Counted from the stretch's first letter, positions 35,498 to 49,124 are shown. The stretch: DNA of 64,000 nt from Akebia trifoliata (GCA_017979445.1 CM030709.1:5622001-5686000), one strand, 5' to 3'. The notes: generated from the letters alone by a model not told the origin. Translations and numbers: made by a program.

Positions 35498-35954
35498 AAT
35501 AATAAAAAATTCCCAAACGAAATTTCTAGGGATTCCCACTAGTGCTATCTAAGAAACTAGTAGAAAAATCTCAGCCTTATGTTTGAGTCTATCCGTCAAA
35601 CGTCGTTTAAAGGTGATTACTTTGTTGCATTGTTTGTCCAATATATATAAAGAAAAAATAGTGGGCTTTGCCGTACCTCCCTCATTAGTGGGATTTATTA
35701 AAAATGTATCCCTAAACTATAAATTAATTTTCTTTTCTAGAACCTATTTCTAGCTATACGACTTAAACTAGCCTAAAATTACTTTTATGTCTTTAGTTTA
35801 ACGTTGTCATGTCTGCCATGCTAGTCATAGGGTTTTTGTTTATTATAGGCCAAGTTTTAGCTCCTTAAACATATGATTGGTCTAATCATGACTTATAAAA
35901 AAAATTATTTAATTTAATAAGCATATCTTCTAATAATCGCGACGTCTAGATTTA

Positions 35955-36075
35955 CATCTGATTTGGGGGATCGAATGAGTCAAGGCCATAGGTTATGTGT
36001 TCGATACCCAATATGAGCAATATTTCCTCGGGGTCATCCACGAGGGCGTTCCCTCACTTACCAGGTCCATTACTT
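35955..36075 (+). mobile_element. SINE fragment, same family as 29792
   Basis: The box B-like 'tgtgttcgatacccaatatg' is followed by 'cctcggggtcatccacgagg' and 'cgttccctcacttacc'. The A-box end and the 3' half are missing or degraded. Confidence 0.6.
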
Positions 36076-38770
36076 TATTTTAATATACAGTAAAAAGTAT
36101 TTTTTGAAAAAAAAAAAGAAAAAATTATATAAAATTTGAATCGAGATCCTTATTTTGATTACATGGACTATCACGTTAGTCCAAACGAAGTCGTTGAACA
36201 AATTTTTGCCTTGTCGAAGACTTAAAACTTTCAGATATAAAATGTGTTGACCAACAGTCTAGCATGACTTACTTTGGAGTACTTAAAATTTTTGCACTTT
36301 ATTTACAATCATGTTCATACCTAATTATTTTTTAGGTGTCACGCATATGTGATGTCGTAAAGATAAGTGGTCCTTCAGTCTAAACAACCCAATACAAAAG
36401 CTCTAAATTTCTTAAATATCCTTTCATGTTTTTAAATTTAAGTTTAGCCCTTCTGTAAATTATTAGCCAATATTATATCATTTGCAAATAAAAAATATTG
36501 ACATCGAAAATAAAAATAAAAATCTTAATTTTACTTTCATGAACTCTAAAAAAAAAATACTTGAATTTGAATATAATCATGTTAGCAAATGTTGGTGTGG
36601 CAATAGAACTATCTAGATTTATATTAAATGATACATAAATATCTAAAGGATGTATGTATAATTTTTCATATTCATGGAGACATTTTAAGAATACCTCATT
36701 TATAATGGAGGTCAAAATAATTTTTAAGTACATTTGTTTTTTCATACCTCAATAGGAAACGTTTTAGGTAGAATTTAACACAAAAAACAAAACTATTTAA
36801 TACAATAGTAGGCCCAAACCGTCCAATCAGTGGTCCCACATAAATAAAGACATCCTAGCCACCTAATCAATCATGATTTAAATAATAATTGATTCTGCCA
36901 TAAATAGACTCAACGATATCGATGGGACCACTTCCTTCCATTCACATCTCCATCTTTGATTCTCACAAACAATAATATTTAACCTACGGTCAAGATCCTC
37001 GGACTTTCCTCTTTGGGCCAAACTGTAACTCATTTACATATCATCCATCACTCACATTATAAACGTGATTTATTTTTTTAGTCAGTATATTATTTTCGAA
37101 ATGACGATTTTACCCTTCTTATTTTAATTCATTTTTTTTAATGTTTCCTCGTGAACACGTCGTTGCTGCCCGAAATGCTCCAGCTGGGCCTCAGATGGCT
37201 GCCCGAGGCTGACCGGCACGTTGAATTAATTGCGTGCTTTTTAAGATTTTTACGATGATTCTCTCTCTCATTTTTTTTTTCCTTTTTTAGAAGAATATGA
37301 GACGAAAGGCATGAGAGGAATAAAGAGGTGAAAGGCGAGGAGTGGATGTATCAAGACTTTTGTCCTTTTATGGAAAAATAAAAATATCGGACGTGTCGTG
37401 GGCCGTTGCTAAAACGAGAAACATGTGCACTCTCTCACCCATGTGTCTGTTACTGTCCTCTCTTACCTATATTTATCAAAACTACCCCTTTAACAACTAT
37501 TTTGGTTCATACCAGGTGTGCAACTTGATCCAACTCAAATTAAAAACTAAATCAAATTGAAAATTTTGGATTAATTTGATTTAATTTATAATGAATTTCG
37601 ATTCAGTTCCACGTTAACGAAATATAGAATCAATCAATTTGATTCGATTCTTAAATCATACCTTATAGAGAATCGAACCAAATTGAGAATGGAAACCTTA
37701 TATTAATAAAATTATAAATAAATATTATTATTTTATTTTATAAATTATATACATTTTTTATAGATAAATTGATCGTTACCTATTGATTGTTTTTTTTTTT
37801 TCAATGGATAAATTAATAATAAAAAATTTATTCTTCAGTTTAGCACTAAAATTTCTTAATAGCAAATTCGTATTTATGTGAATGGGTTCAAAATTTTCAA
37901 ATCCATTAAGTCATGATCAAGATGGGGCTTAATAGTGCCCCAACACAATTTGATTTGACGTGCTAAAGTATTACATGTTTGTATATTATGTAGTTAGAAT
38001 TATGATTTTATAATAACAACAAAAATTAAAATATATTAAAAAAAAAGTTGTCTTCATTGAAATCATTTTTTATTATTATTATGATCAAGATTGGACTCTA
38101 GTTTGACGAAAAGTAGTGTGAAATGACCGCAAATAACTTCAAAAATTTTATGTTTATATATATTAACAAAAAATTAATGTAAGCCTATCATGAGCTTGTT
38201 AAGCTAGGCTTGGGCTTAACTAATTTAGGCCTGATAGGGTATGGGGCTGGTCTAAGGTACAATCCGAATTAGGGTTCAATGAAGCTCGGCTCAAACTCGC
38301 ATGTTGACAACCAATGCATATACAAGCAATACAATTTCACGTGTGCTTAAGGATATTTTAGTAAATTTCATAATTTTATCTTGGGGTGTGTAAAATAAGA
38401 TGACAATCAATTTATACTAATGATAAGCTTATAAATATCTCAATTACACTTGTTTAAGGAAAGATTTTCTATGAATAAGATGAGAATTTTTCATTATTAA
38501 AAGAATTATGAGAATAATTTTTTTCCCCAAATTTCATGTCTAGTCGTTTGAGAGTGAAATCTTGGTTTTGGCCAAAGGACTTGTGAGCTTTACCATCTAC
38601 AATATATATTAATAACCCTTTGACCAATACATTTTGCCATATAATTTATTAGAATTATTTAAATACTTGACCGACTTGAGAAACTTTAATCTCCACAACA
38701 TAAATTGATGTTCAAACTATAATCAAAAGTAACACCCTTATATAAACCATGAATAGTGACAATCTGACTA
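36076..38770. other. Gene-free region upstream of the AP2-type gene
   Basis: No gene is supported. A GC-rich patch at about 37141-37230 ('cagctgggcctcagatggct') stands out from the AT-rich surroundings and forms only a short imperfect hairpin. 37540-37700 has 'gattcgattc' repeats like those near 20450 and 54800. Confidence 0.5.
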
Positions 38771-41320
38771 CCCCACATGCAGAGGTGGAGTCAAGATTTT
38801 ATTGTAGTGGGGGCAAATTATGGTTAGTTGTACAGTTGAAGAACTTAAAGATGAATGATTTTAGAGAGAAATTCAAAGATTTTTTTATTAAAAATTGAAA
38901 AAAAAAAAAGATATTTAAGTCATTTCCAATTAATATATGAGAAGATCCAATCAAGAAGCAATGTCATCAACTAAATATTAAAGGGGAGGGGGAGGGTGTG
39001 GGGGCAAATGGGGAGAGAGGTGAGGGAGTGGGGACAAATGGGAGCATGTAATTAGTTGAAAATATGTGGGTGTCGTAAAGTTCTGTGGGAGCAATTATCT
39101 TTACGAGCGTCTCGGGAAAAAAAATTGTACTTTCTCATAAATAAGTGCATGTATCTCGAGGTATATAGACCTACGATTCTCAAACTTGTCACGTCACAAG
39201 AGTCGATTAGGTGTATGGCACGTGAGGTAATGGGATTATCATGACTCATAAAGAATTGCTACTTAATTTGTTAAGAAACAGATGGACGAGTCGATTAAAA
39301 ATTTGTCAAATTGATTGGATCACTGTCAGACCAATTCACATTTATTAAAAAATATGAGATTTTTTTCCTAAGTTATCTTTTTTTAACACAAAAAAGATAT
39401 ATTAAATATGTAGATTTAAGATTAGCTTAGCAATAAAAAAAAACGAAGTTTGAGATTTGATCATTATAGAATCTTTTCTTTAAAGATTTTATAGTACTTT
39501 TTCTTGAAGAAATAAAATATTTAAAAATTTTATATATTAAAAATAAAAAAATAAAAAATAAAAACATAAGATTCCCTTGGTCCCACATTTGAACCACTTA
39601 TTTCAGAAAAACCAACGGTTCATTGGTGTGTGCCTCTCTATCAACTTTTCTAGTCAAACTCATAATGCAATCATCATCATTGTCTTTTTCTAGTTGTATG
39701 GTGTCGGCAACATAGGTTTTCTTCCTCTTTAATTCTGTCTACAATAATATATGTATATTATATTATTAAAATTTATTTTATTTTATTAAGGTCAATTGAT
39801 TGAATGAGATTGAAGGATATTTCATAGGGATTTACAAATAGACGTTTTCCAATTTTAATGTATCAAAGGAATCATGTTTGATCCCTAGGAAACCTATTTC
39901 TTTTTTCCAAATTTCTTCGATAATTTTGCATCAAACTTTAATCAAATTCAATTGTGACAATTAAACATGAGGATTGCGCTTATTACATGGCTTAACTCAA
40001 CACCTTACGACACGAGCTGATCACTGTGAAAGACAAAAAAAATGGGTATGAATTAGAATTTTAGATCTAATTGGATTCTTACATTAAAATATCATGGTCA
40101 AAATGAAATATACATTTAAATTTTAATAGGAAAAATACTTGTTTTAATAAATATAAAAAAAAATGAATTGATATCCTATAAAATATATTTCTTTTCTCAT
40201 AAAATAAATTTTATTGGAGTTTGACTTTTTTTATTTATAATAGTTTACATTTAAATCAAAATATTTATTAATAGATATCATTAAATATCAATTAATGTTC
40301 AATTTCTTTCTTATTAAATAAAGCTTCATCCTCCATAGTTTTGAATCCAAAATTGGTCGTCAAAGATTGGAGAGTCCAAAAACATGTTCAACGTTGATCG
40401 TTAAAGAGCAATACTTGTGTAAGAGATTTAGGAGCATACTTGTATTAAGATTCATACTCCTTTAAAGGAGTCTATTAGGTTTGTGTTACTAGTTGGATTC
40501 CCACATGAACGTCACTAGGAACCAATAGTTTGACTTCTAAATAGTGTAAGTGAAATTGGATATGAACTGACTTTCAATAACAGAAGACGTGACTCTAGAA
40601 AAAAAAATGATGAAGGAATATGCATCATTCAGCCAACCCCAAATCTTTGGAAAAAGAATAATCAACGAGCGATTTGAGATTTCTAAATTATGTGAGTGGC
40701 TCATAGATTGTGTATCCTCGTGTTGTACATAATCTTTTTATGTTATTTTGCTAAGCAAGCAAGAGAAGTAAATTTACATATCACGAGGGGGATGGAAGCT
40801 CAATTAGGTAACCAACAAAAACTTTCCTAACATTACCCGAAAACTCTTTTAGCGATGAAAAATATTGAGATTGTCTAAGAGTTGAGGCATGGAAAGCTTG
40901 TGCATTAGCACTAATCTTGTCTCCTTGGGTGTGGTAACTTTACGAAAAATTGGAAAAATCAGATAAAGAGATCCTCTCTCTCCCTAAATCGTTCTTAATA
41001 AGAGAGCAATCTTTCATATATTTACATTAGTAATTGGAGAAAATTAAAAATTATTCGACAAAATAAATCTTAAACTCCATTCTTCTACTTTTACTCACCG
41101 ATTCACAAATTATTAAATACCATATTCATCAACAATTTTATGCTTATAATTTTTATTAAAAACTAAGAAACCATAGAAACTTAAGAAAATCAATCCCAAT
41201 CAATCTAACTCAATATGAAAATCCCAGATTATTATAGGATCAGATAATGAGTGTCAGACATAAAAAATCAATTTGATCATTGGTATCCAACAATTGATGT
41301 GAGCTTTTTTATTTACTACT
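38771..41320. other. Gene-free region with degraded repeats
   Basis: About 38780-38820 carries the 'gaggtggagtcaagatttt' end of the element seen complete at 50872-51052. About 39055-39245 is a hairpin-like MITE related to 49125-49375 ('cacgtcac', 'gattctcaaac'). The rest is AT-rich without recognisable genes. Confidence 0.45.
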
Positions 41321-41324
41321 GATA

Positions 41325-41478
41325 AAACAACGCGCTAAAACATACGTGGTCTGTACGCAACTAGCATGGTAAGGGCACAAAACCGAAGAACTTTTTCCTT
41401 GTGTATCTCAAAGTAAAGATCTATGGTTTTGTGCCCTTGCCACGTTGACGGCATATGTTTTAGCACATTCTTTATCAT
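41325..41478. mobile_element. Hairpin MITE, 'gtgcccttgccacgt' family
   Basis: 'gctaaaacatacgtgg', 'catggtaagggcacaaaacc' on the left face 'ggttttgtgcccttgccacg' and 'catatgttttagcac' on the right. The same family lies at 42590-42765. Confidence 0.7.
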
Positions 41479-41639
41479 GATTTTTTTTTTCTTCACAATT
41501 ACACATAGAAAGGTCAACTATAGCTAATCACACTTATTCATCAAAGTGTTGGGTTGGATAAACATTTATTGTTTAAATGCTTAGAACAAAAATCTTCTTT
41601 AAGATCTTTATTTTACTTTGGATGCCTAATCTCTCAAGA

Positions 41640-42130
41640 ATTGATGCATATTTGATATTTCCCATAGTTTTCCAATTGATGGCATATCCTTAGAACTCGA
41701 TTGTCTCTTATATACTTATGAAAATGACTTAAATGCCCTCATCTTCAATTTGGTAAAGAAATCTTTGATTTTTCTTATCAAAATCAATTAGCTTTAAGCT
41801 CTTCAATCTCTATGGTAAATTTTTTTAGTCTTTTCAACCTCATCTTCAATCGATCATTTCCTATTACCCCAAAAATCATTTTTTGTTTTTAACATATTAT
41901 AGTTAAAATGTATAAAATCTTAATGTTGAAGAATATTGGAGGAAAATATTTTACCTAGGAAGTTGAAATTGCTTGGTTTAGTGAATAAAAAAAATCAATG
42001 GTCTCCAATTAAAGATTGAAGATGAGGATACTTAGGTCTTAAAGATCGAGAGTCAAGGGACACATCATCAATTTGAAAACATACGGATGTCTCAAATATT
42101 CACCAGACGTAGAGGGGTGTGACTAAATTA
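41640..42130. mobile_element. Long inverted-repeat element, family of 55778
   Basis: The left arm near 41650-41725 ('gttttccaattgatggcata', 'actcgattgtctctt') faces the right arm near 42040-42130 ('gagagtcaagggacacatca', 'tttgaaaacatacgg'). The interior has no coding capacity. It shares arms with 55778-56533 and half-copies near 27385 and 46955. Confidence 0.6.
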
Positions 42131-42144
42131 CTATTTACTTTAAG

Positions 42145-42330
42145 TTAATTTAATATAGTCGTGCTGGAGTAACATTGAAATTAACATCGTTTGGGACATT
42201 AGTGTGCACAGAACCATAGATGCTTCTCACTCACGTCTTGATGAAAAACATCTATGGTTCTATAGATACATCCACACCAACAATTTCACAAATGATGTCA
42301 ATTTCAATGTTACTTTAACATTTTCCAATT
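42145..42330. mobile_element. Hairpin MITE, 'gaaccatagatg' family
   Basis: 'gagtaacattgaaattaaca' and 'cagaaccatagatgc' on the left face 'catctatggttctatag' and 'gtcaatttcaatgttacttt' on the right. The general plan is the same as the neighbours at 41325 and 43559. Confidence 0.7.
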
Positions 42331-42589
42331 TAATAAAACCCGACCATGTATTAGGTTTGGACTTCCCTTTTTTATTGATGAATGGTGAAATTTTAAGTTC
42401 TTAAAATACCAATAGAAACTTTAATTATGAAATCAAAATATGAATAAAATCAGATTTTCACCATTAATTCATAAAAAAAGGAGGTTGATTTTCAATAAGG
42501 GCAAACCTAATTTTACAGGGTTTTTTATTTTTATTTTTATTAATTCATAAAGAGCCAAAACGATAAACGCTTATAATATGAACAATGAT

Positions 42590-42765
42590 GAATCCATTCG
42601 GTAAATCATACATGGTATGTATGAGGTTGATGTGGCAAGTGCACAGAACAACTGATATGTTTCCTTGTGTATCTCGAAGAAAAAGATTTATGATTATGTG
42701 CCCTTGCCACGTCAACTGTGTACAGACCACGTATGATTTACTACGTGCATTCATCACGACTATTA
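42590..42765. mobile_element. Hairpin MITE, 'gtgcccttgccacgt' family
   Basis: 'gtaaatcatacatggtatgt' and 'gatgtggcaagtgcaca' on the left face 'tgtgcccttgccacgtcaac' and 'gaccacgtatgatttac' on the right. It is the second copy of the family at 41325. Confidence 0.72.
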
Positions 42766-43558
42766 AAAGATTCACAGAAAGTCGTATTAGTTCTTACTTT
42801 CGTTAAGTCATCAGATACTTTTGTGTCAAACTTCGCTAAACATGATAACTATCCTAAAAAAGAAAAGGGACAATTACTGCAAAGACTTATTTTTTGAAAA
42901 CATGTACCAAAAAGTCAATTCTAAAAAATGGACTCTTTAATACTCAAAGTATCAAATATTATTCTAAAAAAGATTTTTGAAGCGAAAATACCATAATAAC
43001 CCTTTCAATGATTTTTGAAGTCTAAGGAAACATGTTTATTTGAGAATATTTAAACTACATATACTCATCTCTTATAGATCATTTTTTTTTTTTAAACTTG
43101 TTTAACTTACCAAGATTAGTAATCTTTAAATCATTTAGATGATAATGACTACACCAATGATGATAATGGAGATGAGTATGATAATCATGAAATTAATTTG
43201 GTCTATGTATATTATATTTATTAAAAGAAATAAATAATTAAAATATAATTTTAAAATTCGACTTGAATGTTCATCGATTTGATTCAATTAAAATTTTTGC
43301 AAGTCAACACAAATGAGTCAAATAAATTATATTGAATTTAGTTTTTAATAAATAGAATTTTTATTTTTATTTTTCACATAAATATTAACAACTAAATAAA
43401 TTAGCCAAAGTTTTATATCAAACAATTTTGAAAATTGTTAAAAGGGTATTTTTCTTTAAAAAATCTTCAAAAGATTATAAATTATCTAATATTTTATTAA
43501 GTGAGATTTAAATGATCTGAATTCTTTATTAGGGGGCTATGCGATAAAGAGTTCTTCT

Positions 43559-43930
43559 GGAGTCGTGCTGGCATGACATAGGATTTATTATGATTCTCAC
43601 AATTCTGACGTGGAGATGCATACATAATCGTAGATGATTTTTACACATATCTCAAGGAAACACATCTATGGTTATGCGCACATCCCACGTCAAACTTGTG
43701 AGAATTGCAGTAAATACCCTGTGTCAGTCCAACATTTTTCGTTTGGAGTCGTGCTGGGGTGACATAGGATTTATTGTGATTCTCACAATTCTGACGTGGA
43801 GATGCATACATAACCGTAAATGATTTTTACACGTATCACAAGAAAACATATCTATGGTTATGTGCACATCCCACGTCAAATTTGTGAGAATCACATTAAA
43901 TACCCTGAGTCATTCCAGCATTTCCTTTCG
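43559..43930. mobile_element. Two head-to-tail hairpin MITEs, period 186 bases
   Basis: 'ggagtcgtgctgg' begins at 43559 and again at 43745. Each unit is itself an inverted repeat: 'gattctcacaattctgacgt' faces 'cccacgtcaaacttgtgaga'. The two units are about 90% identical. The ends 'ggagtcgtgctgg-atgac' face 'gtca-tccagca'. See also the findings. Confidence 0.85.
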
Positions 43931-43939
43931 GATGAGTCA

Positions 43940-45800
43940 TTCTCCCAAAAGAAAATGACACGTGGTTATCAGTGACATGTATAACGGACATAATAAATAT
44001 AACGGCACCTTACGTTGTCTCAGTAGTCAAATAAAGAAAATAAAGCGTTAATCGTCCGTCCGTCTAGACAGAATCTTTCTGAATACGGTAACCTTTTACA
44101 GGACTACAACTTCCAATTATGGAAAGTTCAACTAATCCAAATAATTAAGACCCATCACCTATTATTGCGGGCACACCTGTCCCCATCAACCCAGCACCAT
44201 ATCCTCAACTCGACCACAAATCACTTTTTGCCACGTATTCATAAAAAATCTTTTATATTTTATGGGAATGGCCAGGAGACTGACACGTCATTAGAGACAC
44301 AGCCTACGAGGCTACCAGACTTTTATCAATATAGAAGACAATTTACTATTCCCATTAATATAAAAAATTTGATACACTTCCCTCGAAATGTAATATGGCA
44401 CTTTCAATCTAATGCAATAAAGATTCACAAAATCTATTTTGACTTATAAATAAAAAATATTATATTAATTTATTTAGTGATGTATGTATTTATGAATAAA
44501 AAAATAAATCAATTACTATAGTGTGAATCAATAACAATCACCTTATTTATTGGCATTGCACGTTCTTCGAGATTAATCTTTGGACAAGACAAAATCTAGA
44601 TGGGCCCGATCCACTGTCTATTGGAATTATATATAGGGTGGCATTAAGGAGCCAACACATACGTCCTATGTGGCTTAAAAATTTCGGATTAAGCTGAGTT
44701 TTTACGATGATGATATCTATGGTGAGAATTCATTCTCATTAAAAATCAATCGAATCTAAACTTTTAAGTCCATCACAAGTGATTTAGAATTGTGAACTGT
44801 CAATTTTTTATCAAAAATTTATAAATCGCTTATGATGGACTTAGAAATTTCAAATTCAACTGATTTCTGGTGATGATGATCTCTTCGCCATAGAGATCAT
44901 CCTCACAAAAAATCAACTCAATCCAACATGTTCCCTAATGTAGTTATTCACATAATTTTCCTATGTTTATCTTTCATTTACACAACTCATTAATAGTTAT
45001 TTTAACAACAATATTGGTTCATTTTAAATTCCTATGAATCGTGAGGATAAAGATTGATTTCCCTCCAAAATAAACAAACCTTGAGATACTCATTCTAGAT
45101 ACAAGGGTAAATCAATACCAAGTTACTAATTTCATTAAAAACAAGTTTATCGATAAAAAAAATACTATTGTACGATGATCTAAACATCCTTATTTATTTA
45201 TATTAAAAGATAAAATTATAAATATATTTAAATGATAAATTTTAAAAATCAAAATTATGAAGAATACTAATAACTCATAAGATTTTGAAAGTCAGCATTC
45301 CTATAATTTAATTGTCGACTATTCACGATAAGACATGATTAAGCTAAGAAAAAAATTATATAAAACTCAGAAACAAAAATAATTGAAAGAACATAAAATA
45401 AAAAGTTGAAGAGTGGCCAAACCTCTTTTTTTAATCTCATCATTTATTAATTTCCTCAAACCGACCAAAAAAATGTAGAAACGTGTGAGAATAGCCTTCT
45501 ATCCTAACTTTTGGGTCAAGAATGAGCAATACACTTTATACTTCTTTGTATTTGTTTAATTCAAATGTCCTCTCTTCCTTTTTCTAGGTTGACCACATAT
45601 GAACATTAAAATCCTTCTCATTTTCTAGGGATAGGACATGTAAGCTACTTTCATGAATCACATGCGAAGAACAACCATCAATGAGATTTCTTATTCAAAA
45701 AGCCCCTATTGATTTGAAGAATTTGAAAGAAGTCATGACATTTTGAATATTTTGAGTCTCCCCCTTTGACTTGAGTCTTTATCATTAATTAGAGACATGC
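43940..45800. repeat. Copy A of a module present three times
   Basis: Anchor 1 is 'acacgtggttat' near 43960, then 'aatccaaataattaagaccc' near 44133. Anchor 2 is 'ctactttcatgaatcacatg' near 45645, then 'aatgagatttcttat'. 'ttatataaaactcag' near 45355 resembles a TATA box. Copies B and C share the anchors in the same order. No coding sequence is recognised between them. A foldback MITE (44634-44950) interrupts it. Confidence 0.55.
44634..44950. mobile_element. Foldback MITE, diverged copy E9
   Basis: 'gatgatatctatggtgag' with a facing arm, a central spacer 'gtgatttagaattgtgaact', and a second palindrome 'gatgatgatctcttcgcc' facing 'agagatcatcctcacaaaaa'. It starts beside 'atatatata' like the 24.5-27.4 kb array. 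The right border is unclear. Confidence 0.7.
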
Positions 45801-47808
45801 ACAAAAATTTAAATTAACCTATACCAACCCTTGGATCCAACTATCAACGCTCAAGAGGGCCTTTAACTACATGGGCAAAGTGTTTTAGGTTGTCATGATC
45901 TTATATTCTCGGCAAAGGAATTGGTCGAATCATTAGATGTCTGACTTGAAAGCTTTAGGTTCAAATCTTGTACCTGTATTTATAAATTTACCTAGAAATA
46001 GTGGAATGTAAATCTTTAGATTTCTCTAGAGTTAGCTCTACACTAAATGAAATATAGGAACAAGACAACAATTCCTTAGTGCATGGGTAATAATATGAAA
46101 TACGCCTTGGACATATTGGCATGATCACATCACCTAGGGCGGCATATTGTTGACTATAAATGGGGTAATTTCTTCTATTGTTTCACACGTACAATACAAG
46201 ATTTAAGTGATTCTCGTGTGTTATGTATAACATTTCATGAGATATGTCCAAAGCAGTGAAATAGTTATTAAACGATGACTTTGATTTACTAAAACCATTG
46301 ACATTTTGTTTCAATTCGATGGGAACACAATTCTTTATCTTAGGAATCAGACAAGTCGAAATAGAGAACATTTGTCTTGAAGAAACTATTAAACTAAGAC
46401 TCAATAGGACTAAACCTATAAATAGGAGGAATATGTTAATGATATAGTTATGAATCTAACTTAAGTATCTAAGAATCTTTGACAAGTTAAAATTGGGTGG
46501 CATTATAAAAAGATTAGCACACATCTTGAGATAGTATTAGAAAATTTTGGTGTGGTAATAATAGTTTTTTAGAAACAAGGACATAAACTTTTAGGATTCT
46601 CGCACAAGTTTGTTCTCGTTCTAGCTTTGGTTTAAGCCGTTGGAAACTTTTGTGTCCAACTACATTAGAAACTCTCTAATTCTTCATAGAAGAAACTGCC
46701 ACGTGGATCAGCACATGACTCGCATGGGATAAATAAATAAAAGAAAGTGAAACGTGGCACGTTTCCACCTTCTAAATAGAATATTCTCAATTACCAAAAA
46801 TATTTTAATTTAAAAAGTCAATGAATTATTTTCCATTTATAGACATTTAATGAATCCAAATGGATAGGACCCACACCATATCTCGAAACTTCTCCTCAAT
46901 AATTTGAAGAAAATGGTTTTTATGTTTCAAACTCATTGTTTTAGTGAATATTAATTTGAGATACTCTTATATTTTCAAATTAATGATATGTCCTTGATTA
47001 CTAAGAAAATGATCTTAATGCCCTCATCTTTATCGTAAATTACTTTTAATTTATCGAATCACATTTTCAATTCATTTTCAACAATCACCTAACTTTCTTG
47101 TAGAAGACTCTTGATTTTTCAGTAAAAATTTCATCATCGTCTTCATTTAAAATACAATCTTATTCTTGTGGTTTGAAGGTCCAAGTAGATAGAATCTTAA
47201 GGTTAAAGAATAGGGTAAAAAGTTTAATCCAAAATTTTGATTAGTACTAATTTGAAAGAGAAAAAAAATTAAGGGTGTGTTTGGTAACTGAGAATTCATG
47301 ATGAGAGTTGGACTTTCAAAGGTTGAACTCTCATAAGTTCAATTTTTGAAAGTTTATGGTTAAAGTTAATTTTAGCTTTAGTGTTTGTTTCTCTAAAAGA
47401 ATTGTAAAAATTCTTGAGGTTAATTAATTACAAATGAAAGAGGTCAAAATTCCTAAATTCTAATTAAAGAGTTTGAAAATTATGCATAACTCATATTCCT
47501 TCCATTCAATTTTCTAAAATCCACAATTGATAAAACAAAATTGAAATCCATCAATGATGTTAAAGAACTCATAATCCTCTTTGGCATTTCATCAAAAATG
47601 TTCTATTCAAACATATCCTGCATATAGATTTGCTTGAAAAGTTTGAAGATGATGAGTTTAACCCCAAAAGTTGAAGAGTTAAAAAAAAAATGGGTTAACC
47701 CTAGGGATTGAAGAGTTTGAAGATGATGAGTCTTTGGGAGAAAGTTGAAGACAAGGGAATTAATGGAGAGGAAGAAAATGCCAATCATTTGTGGAATGGA
47801 GATTTAAA

Positions 47809-47810
<2 letters not shown>

Positions 47811-47856
<46 letters not shown>
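47811..47856. repeat. (GA)n microsatellite
   Basis: About 46 uninterrupted bases of GA. The open frame through it encodes Arg-Glu repeats and is not a gene. Confidence 0.97.
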
Positions 47857-47859
<3 letters not shown>

Positions 47860-48205
47860 TCTTGTGTGTCTTTCAATGAGTTGTTTGGTTCCACATGTTC
47901 ATGTCACATTGCTTCAAATAAAGATGTTAGGTAGAGTTAGAGAAATCTATGAAGGTGGTTGGGTATACGTGAGCGTAGGTTGTTTAACCATATCCTTTAG
48001 CATAGTTGTTATCTAATTTATTGTTATTTTGTAGGAAGTAGTTTTTTAATATTACTAAAGACTTTCCTATTTCTTTGTGATTTTAGCATTGTAGGGAGTC
48101 CTATATATATGTAAGTCGAGAATGAAATAAATCAATCATAAATTTGTTCTCATTATAACTCTGGAGGAAGGTTTTTCTCTCGAAGCAAACCAATTTTACT
48201 CTCTA
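47860..48205 (+). mobile_element. Possible copia-type LTR end
   Basis: 'gtagggagtcctatatatat' is followed by 'gaatgaaataaatcaa' and 'ttctctcgaagc', a layout often seen at the R/U5 end of plant copia LTRs. No coding region or second LTR was found. Confidence 0.3.
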
Positions 48206-48944
48206 ATTTTCTTACTCCCTTTAATTCAACTTAATCACCTAATTTCTTTGTTTTTTTTTTTTTACTTTTTATTCCATCTCGGCCAAGATAAGCTAACGAA
48301 GCAAAAGAGGAAAAGGCAAGGGATGAGGTGAACCATTTGAAGTTCGTTGGTTTGAAAAACGAGAGAGAGAGAGAGGTAAATTTTTTCAGGTTGTCCTGTG
48401 CTTATTGTCAACTTTCATCAAATCAAATATGGTGAAAGTTGAAAAAACCCAATTTTTAAATAATTGGAGAGTTGGCAACTCTTGTTACTTGTGCCTTACA
48501 AACACTTGTAAAACAACCACCCATGCGAGTTAGACTCTCATACTGTCTACACGAGCTTTTCAAACACACCTTAAGTAAATTTTAATTTATCTACTAGAGT
48601 TGACAATGGTCAAAAAGGGTATATCATCAGTTACAATAAATTGAAGGATATGTTTATAAGTTTAAATTTGAAAAATAATAAAAACAATTCCAAATTTTGA
48701 AGCCTCAAAGTTTGACTCCTTTGTCAAGGTTCCACTCTGCCACGTACACCTCAAATCCATTTGTCTTGTCTTTCGTTTTATGGAAAGAGGCAATATACAT
48801 GCAAAGAATAAGGGGACGAATTTGATGTTTTTAAAACAGACAAAGTTTGATGCTTTAGTCCTTAAAATGTTTTTTTTTCTTTTTCTTTTCATACTTATGA
48901 TATTCAAACCATCAGTTATTAGACCCGTAGAAGAAAGGTCCGAA

Positions 48945-49115
48945 TCTCTTGACTCATGAAAAAAACACGTGATCCCAACTGTTTAAATACAAAATCCAAT
49001 GGTTGAGATTTTTTTTTAAGGATAAATGTATCCGAGATATGTGTTACCAAGATACATATAAATCTCTACTGTTGGATTCTGTATTAAACGGTTGAGATCA
49101 TGTGTTTTCTCTAGA
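48945..49115. mobile_element. Short inverted-repeat MITE related to the NUMT-bearing element
   Basis: 'gactcatgaaaaaaacacgt' and 'gatcccaactgtttaaatac' on the left face 'gtattaaacggttgagatca' and 'tgtgttttctct' on the right. Only about 60 bases separate the arms. The arms match those flanking the nad4L fragment at 6664-7660. Confidence 0.65.
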
Positions 49116-49124
49116 GGATTTTTT

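Noticed and set aside
40450..40620. Copia LTR in the region with 'ttggattcccacatgaacg'
   Set aside because: Some phrases recall LTR sequence, but no paired end, primer site or coding region could be found.
47708..48016. Plus-strand frame of 102 codons with Arg-Glu repeats
   Set aside because: The repeats come from the (GA)n microsatellite, and there is no domain or gene structure around it.
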